64,000 nucleotides of DNA from Paraburkholderia xenovorans LB400 (GTDB lineage Bacteria; Pseudomonadota; Gammaproteobacteria; Burkholderiales; Burkholderiaceae): assembly GCF_000013645.1 (NCBI RefSeq), contig NC_007951.1, positions 2,542,001 through 2,606,000 of the forward strand, read 5' to 3'. Numbering within the stretch: position 1 is the stretch's first letter; each line of letters starts with the position of its first letter. Positions 26,787 to 35,510 of this stretch are shown here, piece after piece. Below the pieces are notes generated by a model. The model ran no database searches, was not told the DNA's origin, and saw only the letters and a list, made by a program, of their open reading frames with translations. A program made the translations under genes and the position numbers.

Positions 26787-27591
26787 ATCGGTCTCTCAAT
26801 AGGTTGGACGTGGGTTGGGCGCGGGTTGAGCGCTCGAATGGCACGCGCAAGGATCAGACGTGCGCGCACGCACCGATCGCCGCCTTACGGATCTGCGGCG
26901 AGGGAACCGCAGATTAGCTGAAGGGATTCGGAAAACACCTAACGTAAATGTGTTTTTACATTAATCGATTGATATCGAGCCGCGCTAATATTCTGCCGTT
27001 TCATGCACAGCTTTTTCGAACGATACCCTATGAACGCATAGATGATTGATGCGACAAGATGTCCATGCAATGACCATGCGCCGTGATTCGAACAATCCGG
27101 TTGAGCCGTGCGCCCACGCAAATGACCAACGGAACGCTCCGTGTGAAGCGTCGGCTAACAAGGTGCGGTCGCTCGCCGCATGCGGTCTTCCTCGGGAAAC
27201 GAAACGGGCGCAGGCTGAGTCATATGGAGCTTGACCTCTTGGGGTAGCACACAGACTATTCAATGTTCTTCAAACACCATATGAAACCTGTGCACGAAAC
27301 GCAAGGACATTGTTAGATGGGCTGAAGGTCGGCAAAATCGCTGCACGCGTCGAGCCGCTAATCCATCAGCAAAAGAAATTCAACCAGAATTTATTTGAGC
27401 AAAAGACTGCACACTTCGAGTGAAAAGGTTTATTAATCTTGCCATCAAGCGTGTCACCAGACGAGCGCCACCTGCAGCACGATTCGGAGTCCATTCGAAA
27501 TGCGATCCATTGAGTCTTGCGTGGGTCTTGACTGGATCTCACGCAGCAGTTCGCTGCACCATATACAACTTCCAACAGGGGAGACTTGATC
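26787..27591. other. Long intergenic region, about 800 bp
   Basis: No gene with a ribosome site and credible product was found. GGGTTG-like short repeats lie at 26812-26830. The A/T-rich stretches at 26930-27030 and 27340-27440 are candidates for promoters of the flanking divergent genes. A short imperfect dyad (AATGT ... ACATT) sits at 26947-26962. Small frames at 26985-27263 and 27046-27234 look random. A small RNA cannot be excluded from sequence alone. Confidence 0.5.
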
Positions 27592-28929
27592 GTGAAACGC
27601 TCCAGGGCATACCAGAGAAGATCGCGGATTCTTATAGTCACATTGAGCGTACTGGCGGGCTCGCCATTCCTGCTCGCGGTCGTGGCGCCCGCCGCCTACG
27701 CACAAGCGCCGGCAAAAATCTCGAACCAGCAGTTGGACTCGCTGACCGCGCCGATCGCGCTCTACCCGGACGCCCTCCTCGCCCAGGTGCTGATGGCATC
27801 CACCTTTCCGCAAGACGTGCCGTCGGCGGCGGCGTGGTCGAAAGCCAATCCGAACCTCAAGGGTGACGACGCCGTGAAGGCGGTCGCGGCAGAGCCGTGG
27901 GATCCGAGCGTGCAATCGCTGGTGGCGTTCCCGCAGGTGCTGGCCACGATGGCGTCGAAACCCGACTGGGTGGCGCAACTGGGCAATGCCTTCCTCGCGC
28001 AGCCGAACGACGTGATGGACTCCGTGCAACGCTTGCGCAAACAGGCCCAGCAGGCGGGCAACCTGCAGACTAACCAGCAGCAGAAAGTCGTCGTCGAGCA
28101 GAGCACCATTCAGATCGTGCCGGTGAACCCGCAGGTCGTCTACGTGCCAACGTATAACCCCACGGTCGTCTACGGCACGTGGCCATATCCGGCCTACCCA
28201 CCCGTATACGTGCCGCCCCCGCCGGGCTATGCGGTGGCGAGCGGGCTCGCCGCGGGACTCGCGTTCGGCGCTGGCGTTGCGATTACCAGCTCGCTGTGGA
28301 GCAACGTCAACTGGAACAATCACAGCGTCAATATCAACGTCAACCAGTACAACAACATCAATGTGAATCACCGGCTCGACGTAAACAGCAGCACGACGAA
28401 CTGGAACCGCAATTCGACTTTCAATCGCAATACCTCGGCCAACGTGGGCAGCGCGCAGCGAGACGCGTATCGCGGGCGTGATACATCGGCCTCGCGTGCG
28501 CAGGCGCAGCAGACCTTGCAGAACCGTACCGGCCAGAACATGGGCGGCACGGCAAGTCAGCGTCTGCAGGGTATCCAGCAAGGCGGCAACAATGCGGCCA
28601 ACCTTCGCAACAACGCGCAGAACGTGAACCGCGACAACGCGCTGCGCGGCGCGGGAGACGGCGGCGCCGCGAAACAGGATATGCAACGCGGGCAAGCAAG
28701 CCGGCAGTCGCTCGCGAACAACCGCGGCGGCGGTCCCGGCGCGAACGGCGGCGGTCAGCAACGTGGCGGCAATCTGGGAGCGGGGGGCAGTGGCGAGCGC
28801 GCCAGCTTCGGCGCAGGCGGTGGTGGACAACCAGGCGGCGGCTTTGGCGCGGGCGGTGGCGGACAACAGCGCGGCGGCGGGCTGGGTGCGGGCGGTGGCG
28901 GCCAGCGTCACTTCGGCCGGCAACATTGA
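27592..28929 (+). CDS. DUF3300 secreted protein with Asn- and Gly-rich tail
   Basis: 445 residues from a GTG with AGGGGAG nine bases upstream; a TTG two codons earlier is open but fits the ribosome site less well. A signal peptide ending AYAQAPAK leads into the DUF3300 domain (LTAPIALYPDALLAQVLMASTFP, the family hallmark). A Pro/Tyr patch (YPAYPPVYVPPPPG), an Asn-rich repeat region and a long Gly/Gln-rich low-complexity tail (about 380-445) follow. It is paired with a DUF2950 gene 22 bp downstream, a pairing common in proteobacteria. The function is unknown; the exported location is supported by the signal peptide. Confidence 0.85.
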   Translation: MKRSRAYQRRSRILIVTLSVLAGSPFLLAVVAPAAYAQAPAKISNQQLDSLTAPIALYPDALLAQVLMASTFPQDVPSAAAWSKANPNLKGDDAVKAVAAEPWDPSVQSLVAFPQVLATMASKPDWVAQLGNAFLAQPNDVMDSVQRLRKQAQQAGNLQTNQQQKVVVEQSTIQIVPVNPQVVYVPTYNPTVVYGTWPYPAYPPVYVPPPPGYAVASGLAAGLAFGAGVAITSSLWSNVNWNNHSVNINVNQYNNINVNHRLDVNSSTTNWNRNSTFNRNTSANVGSAQRDAYRGRDTSASRAQAQQTLQNRTGQNMGGTASQRLQGIQQGGNNAANLRNNAQNVNRDNALRGAGDGGAAKQDMQRGQASRQSLANNRGGGPGANGGGQQRGGNLGAGGSGERASFGAGGGGQPGGGFGAGGGGQQRGGGLGAGGGGQRHFGRQH

Positions 28930-28951
28930 ACCGATCTCACAGGAGCCGCTC

Positions 28952-29917
28952 ATGATCCGTATCCGTACCTTCCAGACCTTCGGCGCACGTGTTGCCGACA
29001 CGCTTGCACACGCCCTCGCCTGCGCTTCCACACCGCGCGTCGCCGGCATCGCACTCGGGTTTGCCGCGCTGCTGTCCGGCGCGTCCGCCGCGCACGCACA
29101 AGCCGTATATCCAACAGCCGAGGCCGCGTCCAACGCGTTTGTCGACGCGCTTTCCAGCAACGACAACGCCGCAATGCAGCATGTGCTCGGCAAGGACTTC
29201 ACCCGCTTCATTCCGACCAGAAATGTCGGCGAAGACGATATCTACGAGTTTCTCGGCGCATGGGCGGCAGGACACCAGATCGTCGACGATCCGGCGCCGC
29301 TGAACGGTCGCGCGAGCAAGCATCTTTCGGTCGGCACCAGTGGCTGGACCTTGCCGATTCCTCTCGTGCAGGCGTCCGGCGGCTGGCGTTTCGATCCCGC
29401 TGCCGGTCGCGACGAAATCATGACGCGCCGTATCGGCCGCAACGAACGCGCGGCAATGCTGACCTCGCTTGCCTATCTCGATGCGCAACACGATTACCGG
29501 GAATTGACCCAGCACTACGCGCTGCGCATTCTCAGCACACCGGGCCAGCACGACGGTTTGTACTGGCAGAGTGCGCCGGGTGAACCGGAAAGCCCGCTTG
29601 GCCCGCTTGCCGCGGCCATGCCGCATACCGGCTCAATCGCGAAGGAGGGTTATCACGGATATCACTTCCGCATCCTGAGCGCGCAAGGACCGCATGCGAA
29701 GGGTGGCAGCCAGAACTACGTCGAGAACGGCACCATGACGAAGGGTTTTGGCCTCGTCGCGTGGCCCGCCGAGTATGGCAGGACAGGTGTGATGAGCTTC
29801 ATCGTCAATCAGGACGGACAGCTTTATCAGAAGAACCTCGGGCCGCAGTCGGCGCGTATCGCGGCCGGGCTCAAATCGTTCGATCCGGACTCCTCGTGGG
29901 AGGCCGTGCAGCCCTGA
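28952..29917 (+). CDS. DUF2950 secreted protein
   Basis: 321 residues with AGGAG before the ATG. A long N-terminus with a hydrophobic core (GIALGFAALLSGASAAHAQA) gives a signal peptide cleaved near residue 50. Family features include VYPTAEAASNAFVDAL, DEIMTRRIGRNERAA and the C-terminal GYHFRILSAQGPHAKGG and VNQDGQLYQKNLG. It is probably co-transcribed with the DUF3300 gene. The pair may make a small envelope complex; nothing in the sequence shows an enzymatic site. Confidence 0.85.
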   Translation: MIRIRTFQTFGARVADTLAHALACASTPRVAGIALGFAALLSGASAAHAQAVYPTAEAASNAFVDALSSNDNAAMQHVLGKDFTRFIPTRNVGEDDIYEFLGAWAAGHQIVDDPAPLNGRASKHLSVGTSGWTLPIPLVQASGGWRFDPAAGRDEIMTRRIGRNERAAMLTSLAYLDAQHDYRELTQHYALRILSTPGQHDGLYWQSAPGEPESPLGPLAAAMPHTGSIAKEGYHGYHFRILSAQGPHAKGGSQNYVENGTMTKGFGLVAWPAEYGRTGVMSFIVNQDGQLYQKNLGPQSARIAAGLKSFDPDSSWEAVQP

Positions 29918-29980
29918 ACGAGGCGACCGCGCAGTGGGCTCCGCGCAGTGTGGGCGGAACCCCGTGCGCGATGCCCAGCG

Positions 29981-30070
29981 GTGAGCGCGTGATAATCGGT
30001 CTGTGAGCGCGTGGTGATCGGTCGGTGATCGGTCGTGAGCGATCGGTAAGCGGTGAGCACGGGGTGACCG
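29981..30070. repeat. Degenerate tandem repeat, about 22-bp unit
   Basis: Two adjacent units (29981-30002 and 30003-30024) start GTGAGCGCGTG and end ATCGGTC. Shorter derivatives follow: GTGATCGGTC, GTGAGCGATCGGT and GTGAGCACGGGGTGACC. It lies about 120 bp upstream of pqiB. It could be a minisatellite of no function or a cluster of GATC-type regulator sites. Confidence 0.65.
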
Positions 30071-30191
30071 CCGGGCGACACGCGATGAACACTGGATGGT
30101 GATAGTGATGCAGTTCCCCGGTACCCGATTCCGAGATGCGTTGTGAGCAGCGAGCGCCAGAACGCAGCCTGTCACGCTTCGGAGCCCAGTC

Positions 30192-31811
30192 ATGAGTAGT
30201 CCGCAAGGTCCCGGCTTACCGCCTGATCTGCCTGATCCTGACATTGCGCCGCGGCGCAGCTGGCTGCCCTCGCTTGTCTGGTTAGTGCCGCTGATCGCGG
30301 CGTTGATCGGTATCGCGCTTGTCGTCAAGGCCGTCACGGAACGTGGTCCGGCGATCACGATCATCTTCGACAATGCCGAAGGCCTCGAACCCGGCAAGAC
30401 CCAGGTCAAGTACAAGGATGTCGAAATCGGTTCGGTGAAGGCGATCACGCTGTCGAAGGATCAGACGCATGTGGAAATCGCCGTGCAACTCACCAAGCAG
30501 GCGGAAAACTTCGCAGTCAAGGACACCCGTTTCTGGGTGGTTCGTCCCCGCGTGGGCGCCTCCGGTGTGTCGGGTATCGGCACCCTGCTCTCGGGTGCAT
30601 ATATCGGCGTGGATGCCGGCCGCTCAAAAGAGCCACGAACCGAGTTCGCCGGACTCGAGACGCCGCCTCCCATCACAGCGGACCAGAAAGGCCATCGCTT
30701 CATCCTGCATGGCGATTCGCTCGGCTCGATCGACATCGGCTCACCGATCTTTTACCGGCGCATGCAGGTGGGCCAGGTCTACGGCATTGCCCTCGACAAG
30801 GACGGCACTGGTGTAACCATGCAGGTCTTCGTCGCCGCGCCGTACGACCAGTACGTCGGCACCAATTCGCGCTGGTGGCATGCAAGCGGTGTCAATGTGC
30901 GGCTCGACTCGGCCGGCTTCGTCGTCAACACGCAGTCGCTCGCGGCCATTCTCGTCGGCGGTCTCGCATTCCAGACTCCGCCGGGACAGCAGATGGGTGC
31001 GCAGGCGGCGGAGAAAACCGACTTCCGCCTCGCCTCCGACGAGACAGACGCCATGCGCGCGCCGGACGGCGTACCCGTGCGCGCCGTGATGAACTTCAAC
31101 CAGTCGTTGCGAGGGCTTTCGGTAGGCGCGGTGGTCGACTTCCGCGGCATCGTGCTGGGACAGGTGACGGACATTGGTGTCGAATACGATCCGCAGACGC
31201 AAAGCTTCACGATGCCGGTCACGCTCGACCTGTACCCGGACCGGCTCAGACGGCGCGCCCGTAGCGCGACGATGCCGCAGGCCCGTACGTCAGCCAGCCA
31301 CGAACTGCTGCGGCATCTCGTCGAACGCGGACTGCGTGGCCAGTTGCGCACCGGCAATCTGCTAACAGGCCAGTTGTACATCGCGTTGGACATTTTCCCG
31401 AAGGCTGCGCCCGTCAAGTTCGACGTCGACGCCGAGCCGATCGAACTGCCGACCATTCCGAATACGCTCGACGCGCTACAGGTACAGGTCGCCGACATCG
31501 CGAGAAAGCTCGACCGGGTGCCATTCGATCAGATCGGCTCGAATCTGAACACGTCGCTGAAGAACGCCGACGCGCTGTTCAATCGGCTGAACAACGAGGT
31601 CGTGCCGCAGGCGCGCGACACGCTCGCGGCCGCAAGGCAGACTTTCGGCTCGGCCGAAGCGGCTTTGCAGCGGGATTCGCCGTTGCAGTCGGATGTGCAT
31701 CAAGCGCTGCAGGAATTGACCCGCACGCTGCAATCGCTGAACGCGCTGGCGGACTATCTGGAGCGTCATCCGGAGTCGCTCGTGCGCGGCAAACCCGGAG
31801 ACAAGCCATGA
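30192..31811 (+). CDS. pqiB: PqiB/MlaD-family MCE protein (intermembrane lipid transport)
   Basis: 539 residues. One N-terminal membrane helix (LPSLVWLVPLIAALIGIALVVKAV) anchors three MCE domains: about 55-150 (ITIIFDNAEGLEPGKTQVKYKDVEIG), about 165-280, and about 290-400 (VGAVVDFRGIVLGQV). A C-terminal coiled helix follows (about 440-520). MCE rings of PqiB form a tube across the periplasm for lipids. The stop overlaps pqiC (ATGA). The usual inner-membrane partner PqiA is not encoded in the flanking DNA; upstream are the tandem repeat and DUF2950. Confidence 0.9.
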   Translation: MSSPQGPGLPPDLPDPDIAPRRSWLPSLVWLVPLIAALIGIALVVKAVTERGPAITIIFDNAEGLEPGKTQVKYKDVEIGSVKAITLSKDQTHVEIAVQLTKQAENFAVKDTRFWVVRPRVGASGVSGIGTLLSGAYIGVDAGRSKEPRTEFAGLETPPPITADQKGHRFILHGDSLGSIDIGSPIFYRRMQVGQVYGIALDKDGTGVTMQVFVAAPYDQYVGTNSRWWHASGVNVRLDSAGFVVNTQSLAAILVGGLAFQTPPGQQMGAQAAEKTDFRLASDETDAMRAPDGVPVRAVMNFNQSLRGLSVGAVVDFRGIVLGQVTDIGVEYDPQTQSFTMPVTLDLYPDRLRRRARSATMPQARTSASHELLRHLVERGLRGQLRTGNLLTGQLYIALDIFPKAAPVKFDVDAEPIELPTIPNTLDALQVQVADIARKLDRVPFDQIGSNLNTSLKNADALFNRLNNEVVPQARDTLAAARQTFGSAEAALQRDSPLQSDVHQALQELTRTLQSLNALADYLERHPESLVRGKPGDKP

Positions 31812-32617
31812 CCACCTCGCAGCCCAACTGCGGGTGGCGGCCAGCCGGCCCCTCCGCAGCCCGCCCGGTTGATTGCCCGGTTGACAGCACGGCTAACAAC
31901 CCGCTTCACCACGTGGTGAACCACGCGGTTGCCCACGCAGCTCCCCGCTCAATCGCCCGCACCGCGGCTTGCGTGGGGCTGGCTGCGCTCACCGCCTGTT
32001 CGTCACCGTCGAGCCGCTTCTACACGCTGGGTTCGAGCGACGCGCCAATCGCAACACGCAATGCCGCCACACCGCCGCTGCTGATCGAAGTACCGCCCGT
32101 CGAAGTGCCGCCGCAGGTTGCGCGCACCGCGTTCGTCGTGCAGACCGGCGCGAACCAGGTCGACGTGCTCGAACAGACGCGCTGGGCATCGCTGCCGGCC
32201 GACGAAATCCGTCAAGCGCTGTCGCAGGATCTGACTCGGCAGCTCGGCGCCATCGACGTGTTCAACACGCCGCATCCCGAAGGCGCGCCGGTTTATCGCG
32301 TCAGCGTGAGCGTGCAGCGTTTCGAGTCGTGGCCGGGTTCGCATGCACTGATCGATGCGGTGTGGAGCGTAAGGCCCTTGTATTCGCAAACGGTGTTGAC
32401 CTGCCGCAGCGTCGTCAGTGAGACAGTGGCGAGCGGCTACGATGCGCTGGTGGCCGGCCACCGGCTCGCCCTCGATCAGGTGGCCGCGAAGATTGCCACC
32501 GGCGTCGAAGCGCTCGACGCTGCGCAGGATGCGCGCACCGCGCCCGTTGCCACAACGGGCGCGACGACCGCACGCGTGCGCCGACCAGCCATCGGCGTGG
32601 CCTGCCCAGCGGACTAA
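31808..32617 (+). CDS. pqiC: PqiC-family lipoprotein
   Basis: 269 residues. The domain FYTLGSS ... LLIEVPPVEVPPQVAR ... RQALSQDLTRQLG is the ABC-type transport auxiliary / PqiC fold of outer-membrane lipoproteins that receive the PqiB tube. The lipobox LTAC is at about residue 61-64, unusually far from the overlapping ATG. Either the real start is an internal GTG near the helix or the leader is longer than normal. The C-terminus has a low-complexity Ala/Thr tail. It is coupled to pqiB. Confidence 0.85.
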   Translation: MTTSQPNCGWRPAGPSAARPVDCPVDSTANNPLHHVVNHAVAHAAPRSIARTAACVGLAALTACSSPSSRFYTLGSSDAPIATRNAATPPLLIEVPPVEVPPQVARTAFVVQTGANQVDVLEQTRWASLPADEIRQALSQDLTRQLGAIDVFNTPHPEGAPVYRVSVSVQRFESWPGSHALIDAVWSVRPLYSQTVLTCRSVVSETVASGYDALVAGHRLALDQVAAKIATGVEALDAAQDARTAPVATTGATTARVRRPAIGVACPAD

Positions 32618-33042
32618 CGGCCTCCACCCGGACTCCACTCTTCCACGTGCTCTCCTCTGTTCCGTCCCGGGTAGAGGACATCAAGCGGACATCGAGCAGC
32701 CATCAAGCGAACACCCCGCACGCGGACCACAACCCCGTCACCCCCGTCCAGTAAAAAACCTCCAACAAGCGCCCAACCATCCCCTGACAACCGCCAATCT
32801 GGCCGCATTGCCCGCTAGAATGACCGGCTTTGCCCGCTTCCGGCGCGCCACAAGGCAAAATACGGGTTTTGCGCGCGCAAACGCCGCGCTCCCGGCTCGA
32901 TCAGACGCCGGCGGCACCCACGCCGCCGGCCTCGCCACGACGCACGTCGACGGCCCGCTCAAGCCCAGCGCGGCGGCGCCGCTCATCGCGTAAGGCGCAG
33001 CCAGGACAGCTCGTCCTTTAACAGAGCACCTCAGGAGCATTT
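32618..33042. other. Intergenic region, about 425 bp
   Basis: It separates pqiC from the DUF2760 gene on the same strand. An open frame (32418-32993) covers much of it, but most of it lies within or antiphase to pqiC and lacks a ribosome site. The promoter of the DUF2760-Hsp70 operon is expected near 32950-33030. CAGGAG before 33043 is the ribosome site of the next gene. I saw no clear hairpin or operator. Confidence 0.5.
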
Positions 33043-33645
33043 ATGACCGATTCGAACCCATCCTTCCTCGGCAGGATTTCCCTGGCCGTGAGCACGTTCT
33101 TCCGCATCCTCGGCGATGGCGAGTTTGCCGCCGGGGTCCTGCGTCTGCGTCAGGGCGGCGCTGCCGCCAGCGCCGCGCCCGCACCGGTCAAGGCCCCGGT
33201 CACGGCACCGCCCCCCGCGCCCGCGGCACAGCCCAGCCCGCAGCCCGCGCCCGTGCTGAAGGAAGCCAGCCCCGACGCCGCGCTGCAACTGCTCGGCCTG
33301 CTGCAACGCGACGCGCGTTTCATCGATTTCGTCGAGGAAGACATCAAGAGCTACAGCGACGCCGACATCGGCGCGGCCGCGCGCCTCGTGCACGACGGTT
33401 GCCGCGCAACCTTGCGCGAGCACTTCACGATCCGCCCGGTGCGCGAAGAAGCCGAAGGCAGCCGCGTCACGCTGGCCGAAGGCTTCGACGCGGCCTCGAT
33501 TCGCCTGACCGGCAATGTGGTCGGCCGCGCGCCATTTAACGGCAGCATCAGCCATCGCGGCTGGCAGGTCGTCGAAGTGCGCCTGCCGAAGCTCGCGGAC
33601 AGTCACAACGCGAAAGTGATCGCACCGGCTGAGGTGGAGCTATGA
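33043..33645 (+). CDS. DUF2760 protein, partner of atypical Hsp70s
   Basis: 200 residues with CAGGAG upstream. The N-terminus (SFLGRISLAVSTFFRILGDGEFA) is amphipathic. An Ala/Pro-rich linker (about 40-75) joins the DUF2760 domain (about 78-200: AALQLLGLLQRDARFIDFVEEDI and YSDADIGAAARLVHDGC). The stop overlaps the first Hsp70 gene. DUF2760 genes occur upstream of Hsp70-like pairs in beta- and gamma-proteobacteria. A co-chaperone or client-adaptor role is inferred from synteny only. Confidence 0.8.
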   Translation: MTDSNPSFLGRISLAVSTFFRILGDGEFAAGVLRLRQGGAAASAAPAPVKAPVTAPPPAPAAQPSPQPAPVLKEASPDAALQLLGLLQRDARFIDFVEEDIKSYSDADIGAAARLVHDGCRATLREHFTIRPVREEAEGSRVTLAEGFDAASIRLTGNVVGRAPFNGSISHRGWQVVEVRLPKLADSHNAKVIAPAEVEL

Positions 33646-35510
33646 GCGACGCACGCCAGCCAGGCACATCACGCTATGCCATCGGCATCGACCTCGGCAC
33701 CACGCACTGCGCGCTGTCCTATGTGGACACGAGCGCGAGCGACGGCGAAAAGACCGCCCAGGGCGTGCTGCCAATCGCCCAGCTCACCGGTCCGGGCGCG
33801 ATCGACAGCCTCGATCTGCTGCCCTCGTTTCTGTATCTGCCGCATCCCGACGAACTTGCGTCGGGCGACCTCTATCTGCCGTGGACCGGCCAGCGCGAAT
33901 TCGCGGTCGGCGAGTTCGCCCGCAGCCGCGGCGCGGCCACGCCGATCCGGCTCGTGTCGAGCGCGAAGAGCTGGCTGTGCCATCCGGGAGTCGACCGGCG
34001 CGCCGCGATTCTGCCCAACGACGCGCCGCCCGAAGTCGCGCGCGTCTCGCCGCTCGAAAGCTCGGTGCGTTATCTGACCCACTTGCGTGAAGCCTGGGAT
34101 CATGCGCATCCCGACGCGCCGTTCAGCGAACAGGACATCACGGTGACGATTCCGGCATCGTTCGATCCGGCCGCGCGTGAACTGACCGCCGAAGCTGCCG
34201 CGGCCGCCGGCTACGGCAGCATGACGCTGCTGGAAGAACCGCAGGCCGCGCTGTATAGCTGGATCCAGAAAAGCGGCGGGCAGTGGCGCAAGCAGGTCAA
34301 GGTCGGCGACATCATTCTCGTGGTGGACGTGGGCGGCGGCACGACCGACCTCTCGCTGATCGCCGTGATCGAACGCGAAGGCAATCTCGAACTGCATCGC
34401 GTCGCGGTCGGCGAGCATATTCTGCTCGGCGGCGACAACATGGACCTCGCGCTCGCGCACGTGGTCGCGCGCAAGCTCGCGGGGCAAGGCACCCAGGCCG
34501 ACGCATGGCAACTGCGCGCCCTCACCTATGCGTGCCGCTCGGCCAAGGAAACGCTGCTCAGCGATCCGGCCACCGATACGGTGCCGCTCGTCGTGCCGAG
34601 CCGCGGCTCGAAGCTGATCGGCGGCTCGATCCGCACCGAGCTCACGCGCGCCGAATTGACCCAGACGATTCTGGAAGGCTTCTTCCCGCAGGTGGAGAGC
34701 GCCGCGCGTCCGGTGAGCCGCGCGCGCGCCGGTCTGACGCAACTCGGCCTGCCGTATGCGCAGGACGCGGGCATCACGCGGCATCTGGCGGCGTTTCTCG
34801 GCCGTCAGGTGGGCGCGCTCGCCGAGCTCGAAGGACTGCGCGATCTCGCCACGGCGCAAAACGCCAGCTTCCTGCATCCCACTGCCGTGCTGTTCAACGG
34901 CGGCGTGTTCAAGTCGCCGTTGCTGGTCGAACGCATCATGGGCACGCTCAACGGCTGGCTCACAGCAGAAGGCGCGGCGCCGGCGCGGCTCCTCGAAGGC
35001 GCCGATCTGGATCTCGCCGTCGCGCGCGGCGCAGCTTACTACGGTTACGTGCGACGCGGCCAGGGTGTGCGGATTCGCGGCGGCACGGCACGCGCGTACT
35101 ACATCGCGATCGAATCGGCGATGCCCGCGGTGCCCGGCCTCGAACCGCCCATCCAGGCGCTGTGCGTGGCACCGTTCGGCATGGAAGAAGGCACCGAAGC
35201 CGAACTGCCCGCGCAGGAATTCGGGCTGGTGGTCGGCGAGCCCGTGCATTTCCGCTTCTTCGGCTCGTCGGTGCGGCGGCAGGACCAGGTCGGCACGCTG
35301 CTCGACTTCTGGGGTCCTGATGAATTGCAGGAACTGGAAGAGATTCAGGCGACGCTGCCCGCCGCCGGCCGCAATGCCGGTGAAGTCGTGCCGGTGAAGC
35401 TGCATGCGCGCGTCACCGAAGCGGGCACGCTCGAACTCGAAGCCGTGCCGCGTGGCACCGACGAGCGCTGGAAAGTCGAGTTCGACGTGCGCGGCAACGC
35501 AAATGCATGA
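33642..35510 (+). CDS. Atypical Hsp70 (DnaK/HscC-like) 1
   Basis: 622 residues, coupled to the genes on both sides by four-base overlaps. The actin-like ATPase shows GIDLGTTHCALSYV (phosphate 1), ILVVDVGGGTTDLSL (phosphate 2), HILLGGDNMD and VLFNGGVFK (adenosine region). A shortened C-terminal beta domain follows (about 480-620) instead of the full DnaK substrate domain and lid. Expected to use ATP to hold a specific client. No DnaJ or GrpE gene is adjacent. Confidence 0.88.
   Translation: MSDARQPGTSRYAIGIDLGTTHCALSYVDTSASDGEKTAQGVLPIAQLTGPGAIDSLDLLPSFLYLPHPDELASGDLYLPWTGQREFAVGEFARSRGAATPIRLVSSAKSWLCHPGVDRRAAILPNDAPPEVARVSPLESSVRYLTHLREAWDHAHPDAPFSEQDITVTIPASFDPAARELTAEAAAAAGYGSMTLLEEPQAALYSWIQKSGGQWRKQVKVGDIILVVDVGGGTTDLSLIAVIEREGNLELHRVAVGEHILLGGDNMDLALAHVVARKLAGQGTQADAWQLRALTYACRSAKETLLSDPATDTVPLVVPSRGSKLIGGSIRTELTRAELTQTILEGFFPQVESAARPVSRARAGLTQLGLPYAQDAGITRHLAAFLGRQVGALAELEGLRDLATAQNASFLHPTAVLFNGGVFKSPLLVERIMGTLNGWLTAEGAAPARLLEGADLDLAVARGAAYYGYVRRGQGVRIRGGTARAYYIAIESAMPAVPGLEPPIQALCVAPFGMEEGTEAELPAQEFGLVVGEPVHFRFFGSSVRRQDQVGTLLDFWGPDELQELEEIQATLPAAGRNAGEVVPVKLHARVTEAGTLELEAVPRGTDERWKVEFDVRGNANA

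Noticed and set aside
27046..27234. Small plus-strand frame in the 800-bp gap
   Set aside because: No Shine-Dalgarno, no hydrophobic or motif content, and an overlapping opposite frame of similar quality.
29981..30070. CRISPR-like array
   Set aside because: Units are contiguous and degenerate with no spacers, and there are no cas genes.
32418..32993. 191-codon frame spanning the end of pqiC and the following gap
   Set aside because: It starts inside pqiC in another frame, has no ribosome site and a random Arg/Pro-rich translation.
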